The notes: generated from the sequence alone by a model not told the origin. DNA of 64,000 nt from Dysosmobacter segnis (GCF_014297285.1 NZ_JACOQI010000001.1:124001-188000), one strand, 5' to 3'; shown: positions 41,684 to 50,565, counted from the stretch's first letter. Made by a program: numbers and translations.

Positions 41684-42745
41684 TTATTTGGTTTCCGCGT
41701 AGATCCCGCCTTCACCAGCCCACCACATGGCATCATACAACTGCTCAAGATCGGCGCAGGAGCCGGCGTAATCCTTCGCATCATCATAGAGGGGACAGGG
41801 CTTGCCGTGGGAAAACCGCTCATTATAGTCAGCGATGATCCGGGGCAGGTCTTGGTTCAATTCCTCCACCGTCAGCACACGGGACCAAGGCTGGCCGTTT
41901 TCGTCCCGGAACGCACATTCTATTTCGTCCAGATTGCCGATGATTGCCAGCACCGCCGCCATGTCCTGATAGAGGCCCTTTTCAGAGTCGCCCATTTTAC
42001 CGGAAGTCTGGGGGACGGAGAAATTCAGCGTCAGGCGGTAAGGCACGGAGGAGGTGTGCAGCGCCATCGTATAGCTGCCGCAGGTGTCGAACCGTAAGGC
42101 GTTGAGCATCCGGCCCACGGTGGAGGCGTCCCCCGCATAGGGCGTTTGGGCCTGATAGATTCTGTCAATCTGCGGCGAGATCTCGACACCACCCTGCCAG
42201 ATCAGTTGATCTCCCAGATAGACCGCGTTGACGCCCTCCGTGTTGAGGACGGCCCGGTAATCACCGGAATTGCTGAGGGGAGAGGGCAATACCTGACGGC
42301 AGGTGATGCGGACGATCCCCTCCGGCTCCTGCTCCATTTCCCACTGGCGGCAGGCCGTGCCGGACCAGATGGCGTACACCTGAATGTCCAGTTGTCCCGG
42401 CACATCCGTGTTGATGGTCCAGCTCATGCCCTGTGTCTGGATCGGCGTGCCGATGACAAACAGCTTTGCCGCGACGCCCACAGCGAACAGCAGAACCGTG
42501 ACGGCTACCGCCGCCGCCACCCGCCGCCAGCCCCGGCGCTTTACTTTTTTCAGATAGTCTACCTCTTTTGCGTCCTCTGGGGCCGCCTGCTCCGGCGCGC
42601 CTGCCAGCGCCGTCCGAAGCTGGGCACAGTCCGGACACTCGGACAGATGACGCTCCACCGCTGTATTGCTCTCTGGGGAGGTGAGGCCCTCCACATAGGA
42701 GGGGAGCAAATCCCGCACCACACCGCAGGTTAGATCATTTTTCAT
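41684..42745 (-). CDS. Anti-sigma factor: zf-HC2 domain plus DUF4825-like extracellular domain
   Basis: 353 residues. N-terminal anti-sigma zinc finger (LTCGVVRDLLPSYVEG then HLSECPDC, about 5-42), a transmembrane helix near 75-95 (VAAAVAVTVLLFAVGVAAKL) and an outer domain. Part of that domain (MLNALRFDTCGSYTMALHT, PYRLTLNFSV) matches what I know as DUF4825. Partner of the ECF sigma factor whose gene overlaps by 11 bases. Its stop is five bases from the IS3 right end, so the IS stopped just short of disrupting it. Confidence 0.88.
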   Translation of the reverse strand: MKNDLTCGVVRDLLPSYVEGLTSPESNTAVERHLSECPDCAQLRTALAGAPEQAAPEDAKEVDYLKKVKRRGWRRVAAAVAVTVLLFAVGVAAKLFVIGTPIQTQGMSWTINTDVPGQLDIQVYAIWSGTACRQWEMEQEPEGIVRITCRQVLPSPLSNSGDYRAVLNTEGVNAVYLGDQLIWQGGVEISPQIDRIYQAQTPYAGDASTVGRMLNALRFDTCGSYTMALHTSSVPYRLTLNFSVPQTSGKMGDSEKGLYQDMAAVLAIIGNLDEIECAFRDENGQPWSRVLTVEELNQDLPRIIADYNERFSHGKPCPLYDDAKDYAGSCADLEQLYDAMWWAGEGGIYAETK

Positions 42746-43223
42746 CGTCGCAGCCTCCTTGCTTCAATCGTTCCTTGCCCCGGTAAAAGGTCACTCTGGC
42801 CCAGGTCTCCGTTTTGCCTAAAACGTCTCCAATCTCCCGGAAGGACAGTCCGCCGAAGGCCCGGAGGTAGACCACCTCCCGCCCCGGCTCCGGTAATTCA
42901 TGGACCCGCCGCAGCATATCTAACTGCCCGGAGCGGCTGACGGCCTCATCCTCGGCGGAGGGCATCAGCGGCAGCTCTGCTTCCTCAGGAAGCGCCGTTT
43001 CCCGGTTGGCCTTCCGCAAATGCTGATACCACAGGTGCTTGGCGATCTGGCACAGCCAGACGGACACCTTGCAGCTGCCGTCAAACCGGTCGATGGACCG
43101 CACTGCCTGATAAAAAGTCTCTTGGGTCAGTTCCTCCGCCGTCTGGGGGTCCCGGCATTGGGAGAGCAGAAATTTATAGACCGTCTGCGCGTGCTGGCGG
43201 TAGACGGCATCCAGATCCTTCAC
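42735..43223 (-). CDS. ECF-family RNA polymerase sigma factor
   Basis: 162 residues. Region 2 (YRQHAQTVYKFLLSQCRDPQTAEELTQETFYQAV) and region 4 (LPEPGREVVYLRAFGGLSFREIGDVLGK then WARVTFYRGKERLKQG). The start is GTG at 43223 behind AGGGGGAG. The anti-sigma gene overlaps its end, so they are coupled. A sequence resembling an ECF promoter lies 40-65 bases upstream and would allow autoregulation. Confidence 0.93.
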   Translation of the reverse strand: MKDLDAVYRQHAQTVYKFLLSQCRDPQTAEELTQETFYQAVRSIDRFDGSCKVSVWLCQIAKHLWYQHLRKANRETALPEEAELPLMPSAEDEAVSRSGQLDMLRRVHELPEPGREVVYLRAFGGLSFREIGDVLGKTETWARVTFYRGKERLKQGGCDDEK

Positions 43224-43261
43224 GGAGTTTCTCCCCCTTTCAGCGGTGTTTTCATCTGCTA

Positions 43262-43288
43262 TATCCGTTTGGGGCGCGGTTCGTTACA
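43262..43288 (-). promoter_or_regulatory. Candidate autoregulatory ECF promoter
   Basis: On the minus strand TGTAACG (43282-43288), 14 bases, CGGATA (43262-43267). The TGTAAC -35 is typical of ECF-controlled promoters. Confidence 0.4.
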
Positions 43289-43307
43289 GCGTTGGAAAAA
43301 GATTTTG

Positions 43308-43334
43308 AAAAAAAGGAGCCGTGCGGCTCCTTTT
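43308..43334 (-). terminator. Terminator of the HAD hydrolase gene
   Basis: AAAAGGAGCC, GCAC loop, GGCTCC then a run of seven T on the minus strand. Confidence 0.88.
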
Positions 43335-43341
43335 GCGATGC

Positions 43342-43998
43342 TCAGAAGGTTTCAGACTGGACCAGTTCCTCGTAGGAACGGATGTAATAGTCGCACAGAC
43401 GCTGGATCTCCGGCTGATCCTGCTCCGCCGTGGCCTCATAGACCCCGGCCACCCGGAAGCCTGCTGCCTTGGCGGTGCGGATGGCGTGGAGGGCGTCCTC
43501 AAATACCACGGTGTCCCGCTTGTTGGACTGGAGCCGCCGCATGGCCATCTCGTAGATGTCGGCGCTTTCAGATTTGTGATTTCCCGCGTCGGCGGAGGTG
43601 ACGATCCCCCGGAAATAGTGGTCGATGCCCGCCGTTTTCAGGGCCTTTTCCGTCAGCCGCCGATGGGTGGCGGTGGCCACATACATCCATACGCCCTCCA
43701 TTTTCAAAATGGAGAGAAATTTTTCCAGACCCGGCTTGGGCCGGACCTGGCTGGAATAAAACGTCTCCATCCGCTGAATGATCTGGTCGATGATCTCCTG
43801 CTGGGACCACGGCAGACCGCAGACCTCCCGCAGATAGGGGATCACGTCGCAGTCCGCTAAGGTGTGGAGCATCCGGTCCTGCTCCGGTGTGGCGGAAATA
43901 CCCGCCTCCTTTAAAAACGTGGGCCCCAGCTCCCGCCAGGTGGGCATGGAGTCCAGCAGGGTCCCGTCCATATCAAAAATCGCGCTTTGTAACCGCAT
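43342..43998 (-). CDS. HAD-superfamily hydrolase (beta-phosphoglucomutase/PGP-like)
   Basis: 218 residues. Motif I is FDMDGTLLDS (nucleophile Asp9 region), motif II lies in YVATATHR, and the motif III/IV region is HKSESADIYEMAM ... VVFEDALHAIRTAKAAG. The helical cap is type C1. Such enzymes remove phosphate from small metabolites or isomerise sugar phosphates; the substrate cannot be told. The ATG at 43998 follows GAGGTCATCA; the longer frame to 44112 is not supported. Monocistronic with its own terminator. Confidence 0.88.
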   Translation of the reverse strand: MRLQSAIFDMDGTLLDSMPTWRELGPTFLKEAGISATPEQDRMLHTLADCDVIPYLREVCGLPWSQQEIIDQIIQRMETFYSSQVRPKPGLEKFLSILKMEGVWMYVATATHRRLTEKALKTAGIDHYFRGIVTSADAGNHKSESADIYEMAMRRLQSNKRDTVVFEDALHAIRTAKAAGFRVAGVYEATAEQDQPEIQRLCDYYIRSYEELVQSETF

Positions 43999-44074
43999 TG
44001 ATGACCTCGATCTCCGTAAATTTTGAAACTTACAGCATATGCGCCGATAGAGCGCAGATGAAAAAACTGGTATT

Positions 44075-44248
44075 TTATTGTTCGTTACTGCCGATCCAAT
44101 AGCACCCTGCACCTATGATAGCAGCTAAAAATTCAATTGCCTTGAGATACATATCATAGCTATGCCAACCAATGATAAAACCAGATAATATATAAATCAC
44201 TGCAAATACAACTACCGAAATAACCGCCCGCTTTATTTTGCTTTTCAT
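44075..44248 (-). CDS. 57-residue two-helix membrane protein, AT-rich
   Basis: ATG 44248 with AAAGGAG ten bases upstream, TAA at 44075-44077. The product begins MKSKIKRAVISVVVFAVIYI, has a second hydrophobic stretch (FLAAIIGAGCYWIG) and ends SNEQ: a small inner-membrane protein with a basic N-terminus. Base composition is clearly lower in GC than its neighbours, suggesting acquisition by transfer. No family recognised. It is flanked by hairpin-rich, gene-free DNA. Confidence 0.65.
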   Translation of the reverse strand: MKSKIKRAVISVVVFAVIYILSGFIIGWHSYDMYLKAIEFLAAIIGAGCYWIGSNEQ

Positions 44249-44304
44249 CAAAGAGATCTCCTTTAAAATTCAGATGATGTTTGCCAGGGCATCCCTGGGG
44301 GACT

Positions 44305-44336
44305 TCCCTTGCCCGCGCGGGGCAAGGGACTTTTTT
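44305..44336 (+). terminator. Terminator-like hairpin downstream of a gene-free stretch
   Basis: TCCCTTGCCC, five-base loop, GGGCAAGGGA, then CTTTTTT. No plus-strand gene leads into it, so it may mark the end of a lost or non-coding transcript. Confidence 0.6.
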
Positions 44337-44395
44337 GCCTGACGAATGATACTCTGATGAAGATACTTTGTGTCCCGCATGGAAAAATTGAAATC

Positions 44396-44426
44396 ATTTT
44401 TGTCAGGACATGTGCCTGACAAAAAT
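44396..44426. terminator. Bidirectional terminator downstream of metG
   Basis: ATTTTTGTCAGG, seven-base loop, perfect 12-bp complement, T/A tracts on both sides. The most probable metG terminator. Between it and metG lie further hairpins, including TTAGGAGGGGGAC with its complement at 44484-44511. Confidence 0.75.
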
Positions 44427-44514
44427 ACTTTGATCTAAGTGCCTTGGGCACGTTCACCAGTCCGCAGACTGGTGGGAGGTGGTTAGGAGGGGGACAAGTC
44501 CCCCTCCTAAGTAG

Positions 44515-46563
44515 TCAGCACAGCTTGGAACCAGCCGGGATCTGATCGTCCAGCATGATGAGGTTCAGCTTTTCCTCGCCCTTTTCTGTGCGGACGGCGG
44601 AGAGCAGCATACCGCAGCTTTCCAGACCCATCATCTTCCGGGGAGGCAGATTCACGATGGCGGCCAGGGTCTTGCCCACCAGCTCCTCCGGCTCATAGAA
44701 CTTGTGGACACCGGAGAGGATCTGCCGGTCGGTGCCGGTGCCGTCATCCAGCGTGAAGCGCAGCAGCTTGTCAGACTTTTTCACGGCTTCGCAGGCCTTG
44801 ACTTTCACCACCCGGAAATCGGATTTGCAGAAGGTGTCGAAGTCCACCGTTTCGGTGAGCTGAGGCTCCACCTCCACGTCGGGCTGCTCCGCCTTCTTAG
44901 CGGCGGCCTCAGCGGCTTCCAGTTCCGCGAGGGCCTTGTCCAGATCCAGACGGGGGAACAGGTTTTCACCCTTGACCACGGCAGCGGTCTCAGGCAGTTC
45001 GCCCCAGAGGTCCGCAGACTCCCAGGTCCGGGCCTCCGCACCTACGCCGATCTGGGCGAAGAGCTTTTCCATGCTCTCCGGCATGAAGGGGGTCAGCAGG
45101 ATACCGCAGATGCGGGTGGCTTCCAGCAGGTTATAGAGCACATGAGCCAGCCGGGCACCGTTGGCTTCCATATCCTTGGCCAGTGCCCAAGGGGCGTTCT
45201 CGTCGATATACTTGTTAGCCCGCTGGATCAGCTTGAAGGTCTCAGACAGGGCGTTGTGAGGGGCGAAGGTGTCCATCTCATGAGCGTAGGCCTTCTTCAG
45301 ACCGGCGGCCTGTGCCACCAGCTGGGCGTCGTACAGCACGGGGTCCACAGTGTCGCCGTTGGCGGCCAGCTCCACGCTGCTGCCCATGCGGACCATGGCG
45401 GCCAGCTGCTTCTCGTCCTCCGTGGCACCGCAGCCTGCAGGCAGGGAGCCGCCGAAGTACTTGTTCACCATGGCGGTAGTGCGGCTGAGAAGGTTGCCCA
45501 GATCATTGGCCAGATCGGTATTGATGGTCTGGATCAGCAGCTCATTGGAGAAGTTGCCGTCAGAGCCGAAGGGGAAGGTCCGCATCAGGAAGAAGCGGAG
45601 GGCATCCACACCGAACTGCTCCGCCAGCAGGTAGGGGTCCACCACGTTGCCCTTGGATTTGGACATCTTACCACCGTCCAGCAGCAGCCAACCGTGGCCG
45701 AAAACGTGCTTGGGCAGAGGCTCCCCCAGACTCATCAGCATGGCGGGCCAGATAATAGAGTGGAATCGCACAATTTCCTTGCCGACGATGTTGATGCCGG
45801 GCCAGTATTTCTTGTAGTCATTATAGCGGTCATTCTCATAGCCCAGCGCGGTGATATAGTTGCTCAGAGCGTCCACCCACACATAGACCACGTGCTTGGG
45901 GTCAAAGTCCACGGGGATGCCCCAGGAGAAGCTGGTACGGGAAACGCACAGATCCTCCAGACCGGGATCAATGAAGTTCTTCACCATCTCGTTGACGCGG
46001 GAGCGGGGCTGGAGGAAGTCAGTGTTTTCCAGCAGGTCCCGAATACGGTCGGCATATTTGCTCAGACGGAAGAAGTAGGCTTCCTCCTCGGCGTCCACAA
46101 CGGGGCGGCCGCAGTCGGGGCAGCAGCCGTCCTTCAGCTGGCTCTCCGTCCAGAAGGACTCACAGGGAGTGCAGTATTTGCCCTTGTAGGTGCCCTTATA
46201 GATGTCGCCCTTGTCATACATCCGCTTGAAGATCCGCTGGATGGCCTTCACATGGTAATCGTCCGTGGTGCGGATGAAACGGTCGTTGGAGATGTTCATC
46301 AGCTTCCACAGATCCCGGACGCCACGGGGACCGTCCACGATGCGGTCCACGAACTCCTGGGGAGTGACGCCGGCCTCGTCAGCCTTCTGCTCGATCTTCT
46401 GGCCGTGCTCGTCGGTACCGGTGAGGAACATGACGTCCTCGCCCTTCAGCCGGTGATACCGGGCCAGGGTGTCGGTGGCCACGGTGCAGTAGGTGTGACC
46501 GATGTGCAGCTTATCTGAGGGGTAGTAGATGGGGGTTGTGATATAAAAAGTGTCCTTTTCCAT
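44515..46563 (-). CDS. metG: MetG: methionyl-tRNA synthetase
   Basis: 682 residues. Class I synthetase with KLHIGHTY (HIGH motif, about 18-25), a zinc knuckle (CTPCESFW and CCPDCGRP, about 128-150), KMSKSKGNV near 298-306, an anticodon-binding helical domain, and a C-terminal tRNA-binding domain (FDTFCKSDFRVVKVKACEAV to the end) of the Trbp111/EMAP type used for dimerisation. Controlled by a T-box leader. ATG at 46563 follows AAAGAGGAACCGGAT. Confidence 0.96.
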   Translation of the reverse strand: MEKDTFYITTPIYYPSDKLHIGHTYCTVATDTLARYHRLKGEDVMFLTGTDEHGQKIEQKADEAGVTPQEFVDRIVDGPRGVRDLWKLMNISNDRFIRTTDDYHVKAIQRIFKRMYDKGDIYKGTYKGKYCTPCESFWTESQLKDGCCPDCGRPVVDAEEEAYFFRLSKYADRIRDLLENTDFLQPRSRVNEMVKNFIDPGLEDLCVSRTSFSWGIPVDFDPKHVVYVWVDALSNYITALGYENDRYNDYKKYWPGINIVGKEIVRFHSIIWPAMLMSLGEPLPKHVFGHGWLLLDGGKMSKSKGNVVDPYLLAEQFGVDALRFFLMRTFPFGSDGNFSNELLIQTINTDLANDLGNLLSRTTAMVNKYFGGSLPAGCGATEDEKQLAAMVRMGSSVELAANGDTVDPVLYDAQLVAQAAGLKKAYAHEMDTFAPHNALSETFKLIQRANKYIDENAPWALAKDMEANGARLAHVLYNLLEATRICGILLTPFMPESMEKLFAQIGVGAEARTWESADLWGELPETAAVVKGENLFPRLDLDKALAELEAAEAAAKKAEQPDVEVEPQLTETVDFDTFCKSDFRVVKVKACEAVKKSDKLLRFTLDDGTGTDRQILSGVHKFYEPEELVGKTLAAIVNLPPRKMMGLESCGMLLSAVRTEKGEEKLNLIMLDDQIPAGSKLC

Positions 46564-46612
46564 ATCCGGTTCCTCTTTTCTTCTTTATGATAAATTTTGA
46601 GTGATCGCAAAT

Positions 46613-46899
46613 AAAAACGCCGTCCCTGAGCATACGCTCAAGGACGGCGAAGAAAGCCGTGTTACCACCTTGATTCACCCACACCTCGCAGCGTGGGCCT
46701 CTGCGGGTACAAGCCTGCCGAAACCGGCACGCGATACCCTGACGCTGTAATGGGCGCACCCATCGCAGCCTGCGCCAAAGCGCTGAGCCGCGCGGCTCCG
46801 GGGCCATGTTCTGCCCACCGCATGGGTCCCTTTTCAGCTGCCGGGACTCTCTGAACCATGCCGCGAGGACGTACTCTCCCCTTCATTGCATTCTCGATT
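46613..46899 (-). ncRNA. T-box riboswitch upstream of metG
   Basis: On the minus strand: a leader with GGGGAGAGTACG, then GCATGGTTCAGAGAG, the T-box core AATCAAGGTGGTAACACGGC (46656-46675) and the terminator CGCCGTCC...GGACGGCG plus TTTTT (46613-46649). The ATG in GCATGG (46857-46859) sits where the specifier codon is expected in short clostridial T-boxes and matches methionine. Uncharged tRNA-Met would stabilise the antiterminator and raise metG expression. Confidence 0.93.
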
Positions 46900-46906
46900 G
46901 CACTCA

Positions 46907-46935
46907 CTTATACCATATTTTAAACGATTAGTCAA
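46907..46935 (-). promoter_or_regulatory. Promoter of the metG T-box transcript
   Basis: Minus strand TTGACT (46930-46935), 17 bp, TATAAG (46907-46912). Confidence 0.75.
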
Positions 46936-46970
46936 TCATCCGGTCAAAATATTTCCGATTTCCGCTGTTT

Positions 46971-48320
46971 TTATTCGCTGTGGTACTTTCCCCGCCATTT
47001 TCCGGCAGCATAGTGATAGACGGACAGAGCGCAGGCCACGGCCCAGCCGATGCCGTAGCTCCAATACATAGCGTCCGGGCCGAAGCGGTTTGCCAGCAGG
47101 TACAGGAAGGGGACCCGCAGCAGGATCACAGAGGCCACCACGTTCACCATGGGATACAGGCTGTCGCCCGCGCCCCGCATGGCGGAGTTCAGTACGAACA
47201 GAATGGCAAACAGCACGTAGGGCGGCATCACACATTGCAGATACCGGGCGCTGGCGGCGATGACCGCCGGGTCCGGGGAGAAGATCCGGGACAGAGGGAC
47301 GGACAGCCACACCACAAAGGCGGAACTGAGAACTGTCCACACAACGGCCATGGTCACGGTGATCCGGACACCCTGACGGACCCGGTCCTCCCGGCTTGCC
47401 CCCATATTCTGCCCCACAAAGGAGATCACAGCGGCGGCCAGGCTTTGGACCGGCAGAAAGGACAGGGTATCCAGTTTATTGCCCACGTTGAAGCCGGCAG
47501 TGAAGGCCTTTCCGTAGCTGTTGACCTTGGAGAGTACGCCCATGGCGCCCAGGGCCACCAGAGACATCTGGATACCGCTGGGCAGGCCAATGCGGATGAT
47601 TTCACAGAACAGTTTGCGGTCGAAGATCCCGTTGAAGGGATGGATGGCCAGCTGCGGATACCTGCGGTTGATATACCAGATACCGAACAGCCAGCTGCAT
47701 AATTGGGCGATGACGGTGCCCAGCGCTACACCCAGCACCCCCAGCGGTACCGCCAGCACCAGTGCCAGATCCAGAAAGATGTTCAAAATCGTGGACACCG
47801 CCAGAAACAGCAGTGTGGTGGAACTGTTGCCCATGCCCCCTAAAATGCCGGCGTTGAGATTATAGCCGATGCTGCCGACAAGCCCCGCACAGACCACCAG
47901 CAGATAGGTCCGGGTCTCTGCCCAGGCGGCGGGGTCCACCCGTAAAACGGTCATCAAGGGATGCACCAGCAGCAGCGCGGCGGCGGTGATGGGCAGAATG
48001 CTGCGGATAAAGGCGGTATACAGGCTGTCGATGGCGCTCCGGACCCGGTCCGGTCTTCCGCCGCCGAAGGCCTGAGCGATGACCACGGTGCCGCCGGTGG
48101 CGATGCCGGAGAACAGGGAGGTGAACAGGAAGATCACCGGAAAGCCGACGCCCACGGCGGCCAAGGCTCCGTCGCTGACATAGTTGCCTACTACCCAGCT
48201 ATCCACCATATTGTAAAACTGCTGTAAAAAATTGCCTGCCAGCAGCGGCAGGGTAAACATCAGAATATGGTGGAAGGGATTGCCCACCGTCATATTCCGG
48301 ATTCCGCTTTCCGTCCCCAC
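46971..48320 (-). CDS. MATE-family efflux transporter
   Basis: 449 residues, twelve hydrophobic helices in two repeats. Family features: LPLLAGNFLQQFYNMVDSWVVG at the N-terminus, FTSLFSGIATGGTVVIAQAFGGG, the repeat-linking AIHPFNGIFDRKLFCEIIRIGLPSG and FVGQNMGASREDRV in the second half. Exports drugs or metabolites in exchange for Na+ or H+; substrate unknown. Start GTG 48320 with GAGGTG six bases upstream. Divergent from exoA. Confidence 0.92.
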   Translation of the reverse strand: MGTESGIRNMTVGNPFHHILMFTLPLLAGNFLQQFYNMVDSWVVGNYVSDGALAAVGVGFPVIFLFTSLFSGIATGGTVVIAQAFGGGRPDRVRSAIDSLYTAFIRSILPITAAALLLVHPLMTVLRVDPAAWAETRTYLLVVCAGLVGSIGYNLNAGILGGMGNSSTTLLFLAVSTILNIFLDLALVLAVPLGVLGVALGTVIAQLCSWLFGIWYINRRYPQLAIHPFNGIFDRKLFCEIIRIGLPSGIQMSLVALGAMGVLSKVNSYGKAFTAGFNVGNKLDTLSFLPVQSLAAAVISFVGQNMGASREDRVRQGVRITVTMAVVWTVLSSAFVVWLSVPLSRIFSPDPAVIAASARYLQCVMPPYVLFAILFVLNSAMRGAGDSLYPMVNVVASVILLRVPFLYLLANRFGPDAMYWSYGIGWAVACALSVYHYAAGKWRGKYHSE

Positions 48321-48460
48321 GATGCACCTCTAATCATTTTTATTTTACTGTACTCCTTTTCGTCGGAAAGGGCAAGTTGATTTCCCGTCGAAAACCGGGT
48401 AAAATGGGGGAAAACCGTCAAAAACCGCCGCCGGGACCGGGCGGCGGGGAAGGAGCCTCT

Positions 48461-49216
48461 ATGAAACTGGTATCTTGGAACGTCAACGGCCTGCGGGCCT
48501 GTCTCGGCAAGGGCTTTCTGGACTTCTGCGCCTTTGCGGACGCAGATGTGATCTGCCTGCAGGAGACGAAGATGCGCCCGGAACAGGCGGAATTCGACCT
48601 GCCGGGCTATGAGCGCTACTGGAACAGCGCCGACAAGGCGGGCTATTCCGGCACCGCCGTGTTTACCCGGCAGACGCCCCTCTCTGTTACCTATGACTTC
48701 GGCAAGGAGGTCCACCGCCACGAGGGACGGGTCATTACGGCGGAATACCCGGAATTCTATCTGGTGTGCTGCTACACCCCCAACTCCAAGGACCAGCTTT
48801 CCCGGCTGGATTACCGCATGGAGTGGGAGGACGATCTGCGGGACTATCTGATGGAGCTGGATCAAACGAAGCCGGTGGTCTACTGCGGCGATCTCAATGT
48901 GGCCCATCAGGAGATCGACCTGAAAAATCCCAAGTCCAACCGCATGAACCCCGGCTTTTCTGACGAGGAGCGGGCCAAAATGACTCAACTGTTAGCAAGC
49001 GGCTTTACGGACACATTCCGGTATCTGTATCCGGACAAGACCGGCGCGTACTCCTGGTGGAGCTATCGCTTCAATGCCCGGAAGAACAACGCCGGGTGGC
49101 GCATCGACTATTTTATTGTCTCCGACCGGCTGAAGGACAAGATCAAAAGCGCCGACATCTGGAGCGAGGTCACGGGCAGCGACCACTGCCCCGTGGTGCT
49201 GGAGCTGGACCTCTGA
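48461..49216 (+). CDS. exoA: Exodeoxyribonuclease III / AP endonuclease (ExoA/Xth)
   Basis: 251 residues. It cuts DNA 5' to abasic sites in base-excision repair. Motifs: SWNVNGLRA (7-13), CLQETK (about 33-38, metal Glu), YTPNSK, VVYCGDLNVAH (Asp-Asn), RIDYFIVS and GSDHCPVVLEL (catalytic Asp-His). Start ATG 48461 with AAGGAG six bases before; the in-frame extension to 48377 is low-complexity. It converges on gpr with only two bases between the stop codons and no terminator. Confidence 0.95.
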   Translation: MKLVSWNVNGLRACLGKGFLDFCAFADADVICLQETKMRPEQAEFDLPGYERYWNSADKAGYSGTAVFTRQTPLSVTYDFGKEVHRHEGRVITAEYPEFYLVCCYTPNSKDQLSRLDYRMEWEDDLRDYLMELDQTKPVVYCGDLNVAHQEIDLKNPKSNRMNPGFSDEERAKMTQLLASGFTDTFRYLYPDKTGAYSWWSYRFNARKNNAGWRIDYFIVSDRLKDKIKSADIWSEVTGSDHCPVVLELDL

Positions 49217-49218
49217 CC

Positions 49219-50115
49219 CTATGACAGCAGGGCGTTGATCTCCTCAATCTCCAGATCCTGCAAGGCCCAGTTGATGCCGTAGCCGATGACCTTACCCAGG
49301 TCCCGCACCTGCTGGTCAATGTCCCGGGGCGTGACCATGAGGTTTTCCGGGCGGCTCCGCAGGGTTTCCAGATCCGGCTCGGGAAGCCCGGATTCCTCCA
49401 ATAGATCCGCCGCTAACGTGGCGGCGTCCACCACCGTGGGAACGCCCACGGCCAGCACCGGTACCCCCAGCGTTTCCCGGTTCAGGGCGGAGCGGTGATT
49501 GCCTACGCCGCTGCCGGGGATGATGCCGGTGTCGCTGAACTGGACGGTACAGCACACCCGCCCCACCCGGCGGGAGGCCAGCGCGTCCACGGCGATGACC
49601 ACCGACGGATGGAGCCGGTCCACCAGTCCCCGCACCGCCTCTGCAGATTCCACGCCGGTGGTCCCCAACACCCCCGGCCGCAGGGCCGCCACCGGGCGGA
49701 ACCCGGAAAAGTGCTGGGGCATAGCGTCGATGAGATGGCGGGTGATGAGGATGCTGTCCGCCGCCAGCGGGCCGACGGCGTCCGGCGTCATGGCCCGGTT
49801 TCCAAGGCCCGCCACCAGCACCGGACCGCTGTCCGGGGTCAGCTCCTTGACTTGCTGCCCCACGGCCCGCACCGCCCGGTCGAAAAACCCATCCCCCCTC
49901 TGCCAGAAGGCGGTGAGGTCAAGGGTGCGGTAGCTGCCCGCAGGCTTTCCCAGTGCGGCCTCCCCCTCCCGGTCCAGAATATCCACCTGTGTGACCGGAT
50001 ATCCCTGTATTTTCTTCTCCGTGGCCTTTACGCCTGCCAGCCGGGTGGTTTTCCCGGCGGATTCCTGCCACAGCTCGTGGGCCTCGATTGCCAGATCCGT
50101 CCGTTTTGTAAACAT
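49219..50115 (-). CDS. gpr: GPR: germination protease
   Basis: 298 residues. Aspartic-type spore protease that degrades small acid-soluble proteins at germination. Recognised from FTKRTDLAIEAHELWQE at the N-terminus (pro-peptide with the TDLA-E autoprocessing site), VLVAGLGNRAMTPDAVGP, VLGTTGVES, VVIAVDALASRRVGRVCCTVQFSDTGI and PGSGVGNHRSALN. ATG 50115 follows AGGAGGGCAAA; the frame runs to 50133 without a site. Expected to be transcribed in the forespore (sigma-F/G), though I could not assign that promoter firmly. Confidence 0.95.
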   Translation of the reverse strand: MFTKRTDLAIEAHELWQESAGKTTRLAGVKATEKKIQGYPVTQVDILDREGEAALGKPAGSYRTLDLTAFWQRGDGFFDRAVRAVGQQVKELTPDSGPVLVAGLGNRAMTPDAVGPLAADSILITRHLIDAMPQHFSGFRPVAALRPGVLGTTGVESAEAVRGLVDRLHPSVVIAVDALASRRVGRVCCTVQFSDTGIIPGSGVGNHRSALNRETLGVPVLAVGVPTVVDAATLAADLLEESGLPEPDLETLRSRPENLMVTPRDIDQQVRDLGKVIGYGINWALQDLEIEEINALLS

Positions 50116-50210
50116 TTTGCCCTCCTGACACAAAATCTTGTGGTATTAAGGGTAGCTTTTGCGGAGATATTCGCGCTATACAAAAAAATATAGAAATATT
50201 AAAAAAAGGC

Positions 50211-50239
50211 TTGCTTTTTCTGAACTTCTCTGCTAAAAT
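50211..50239 (+). promoter_or_regulatory. rpsT promoter
   Basis: TTGCTT 50211-50216, 17 bp, extended -10 TGCTAAAAT (hexamer 50234-50239). Confidence 0.75.
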
Positions 50240-50301
50240 ATCATTCTGCACGGTGGAAATTATGAAACCGCGCCAAGAAATGCCAGGAGGAGGTGTTTGG
50301 T

Positions 50302-50565
50302 TTGCCGAATATCAAGTCTGCCAAGAAGCGTGTCCTCATCGGTGAGGTCCGCAACGCGCGCAATAAGGCTACGAAGTCCGATCTGAAGACTGCCATCAAG
50401 AAGTTCGAGGCGGCTGCCGCTGAAGGCAATCGCACCGAGGCCGATGGCGCTTACAAGGTCGCGGTCAAGAAGGTCGATCAGGCTGTCGCTAAGGGCGTTC
50501 TGCACAAGAACACGGCTGCTCACCGCAAGAGCGCTATGACCCTGAAGCTCAACAAGATCGGTTAA
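50302..50565 (+). CDS. rpsT: Ribosomal protein S20
   Basis: 87 residues, basic, helical: PNIKSAKKRVLIGEVRNARN, KSDLKTAIKKFEAAAAEG and LHKNTAAHRKSAMTLKLNK are the S20 consensus. It binds 16S rRNA at the bottom of the 30S subunit. I use TTG at 50302 as start, because S20 proteins begin MPNIKSAKKR and GGAGG lies eight bases before it; a GTG three codons upstream (50293) overlaps the ribosome site. A TTG start is known for S20 in other bacteria. Strong own promoter and terminator; divergent from gpr. Confidence 0.95.
   Translation: MPNIKSAKKRVLIGEVRNARNKATKSDLKTAIKKFEAAAAEGNRTEADGAYKVAVKKVDQAVAKGVLHKNTAAHRKSAMTLKLNKIG

Noticed and set aside
50116..50210. Sigma-G promoter for gpr
   Set aside because: GTATA-like and AAAGCTA-like pieces exist, but spacing and sequence do not fit the consensus well enough.
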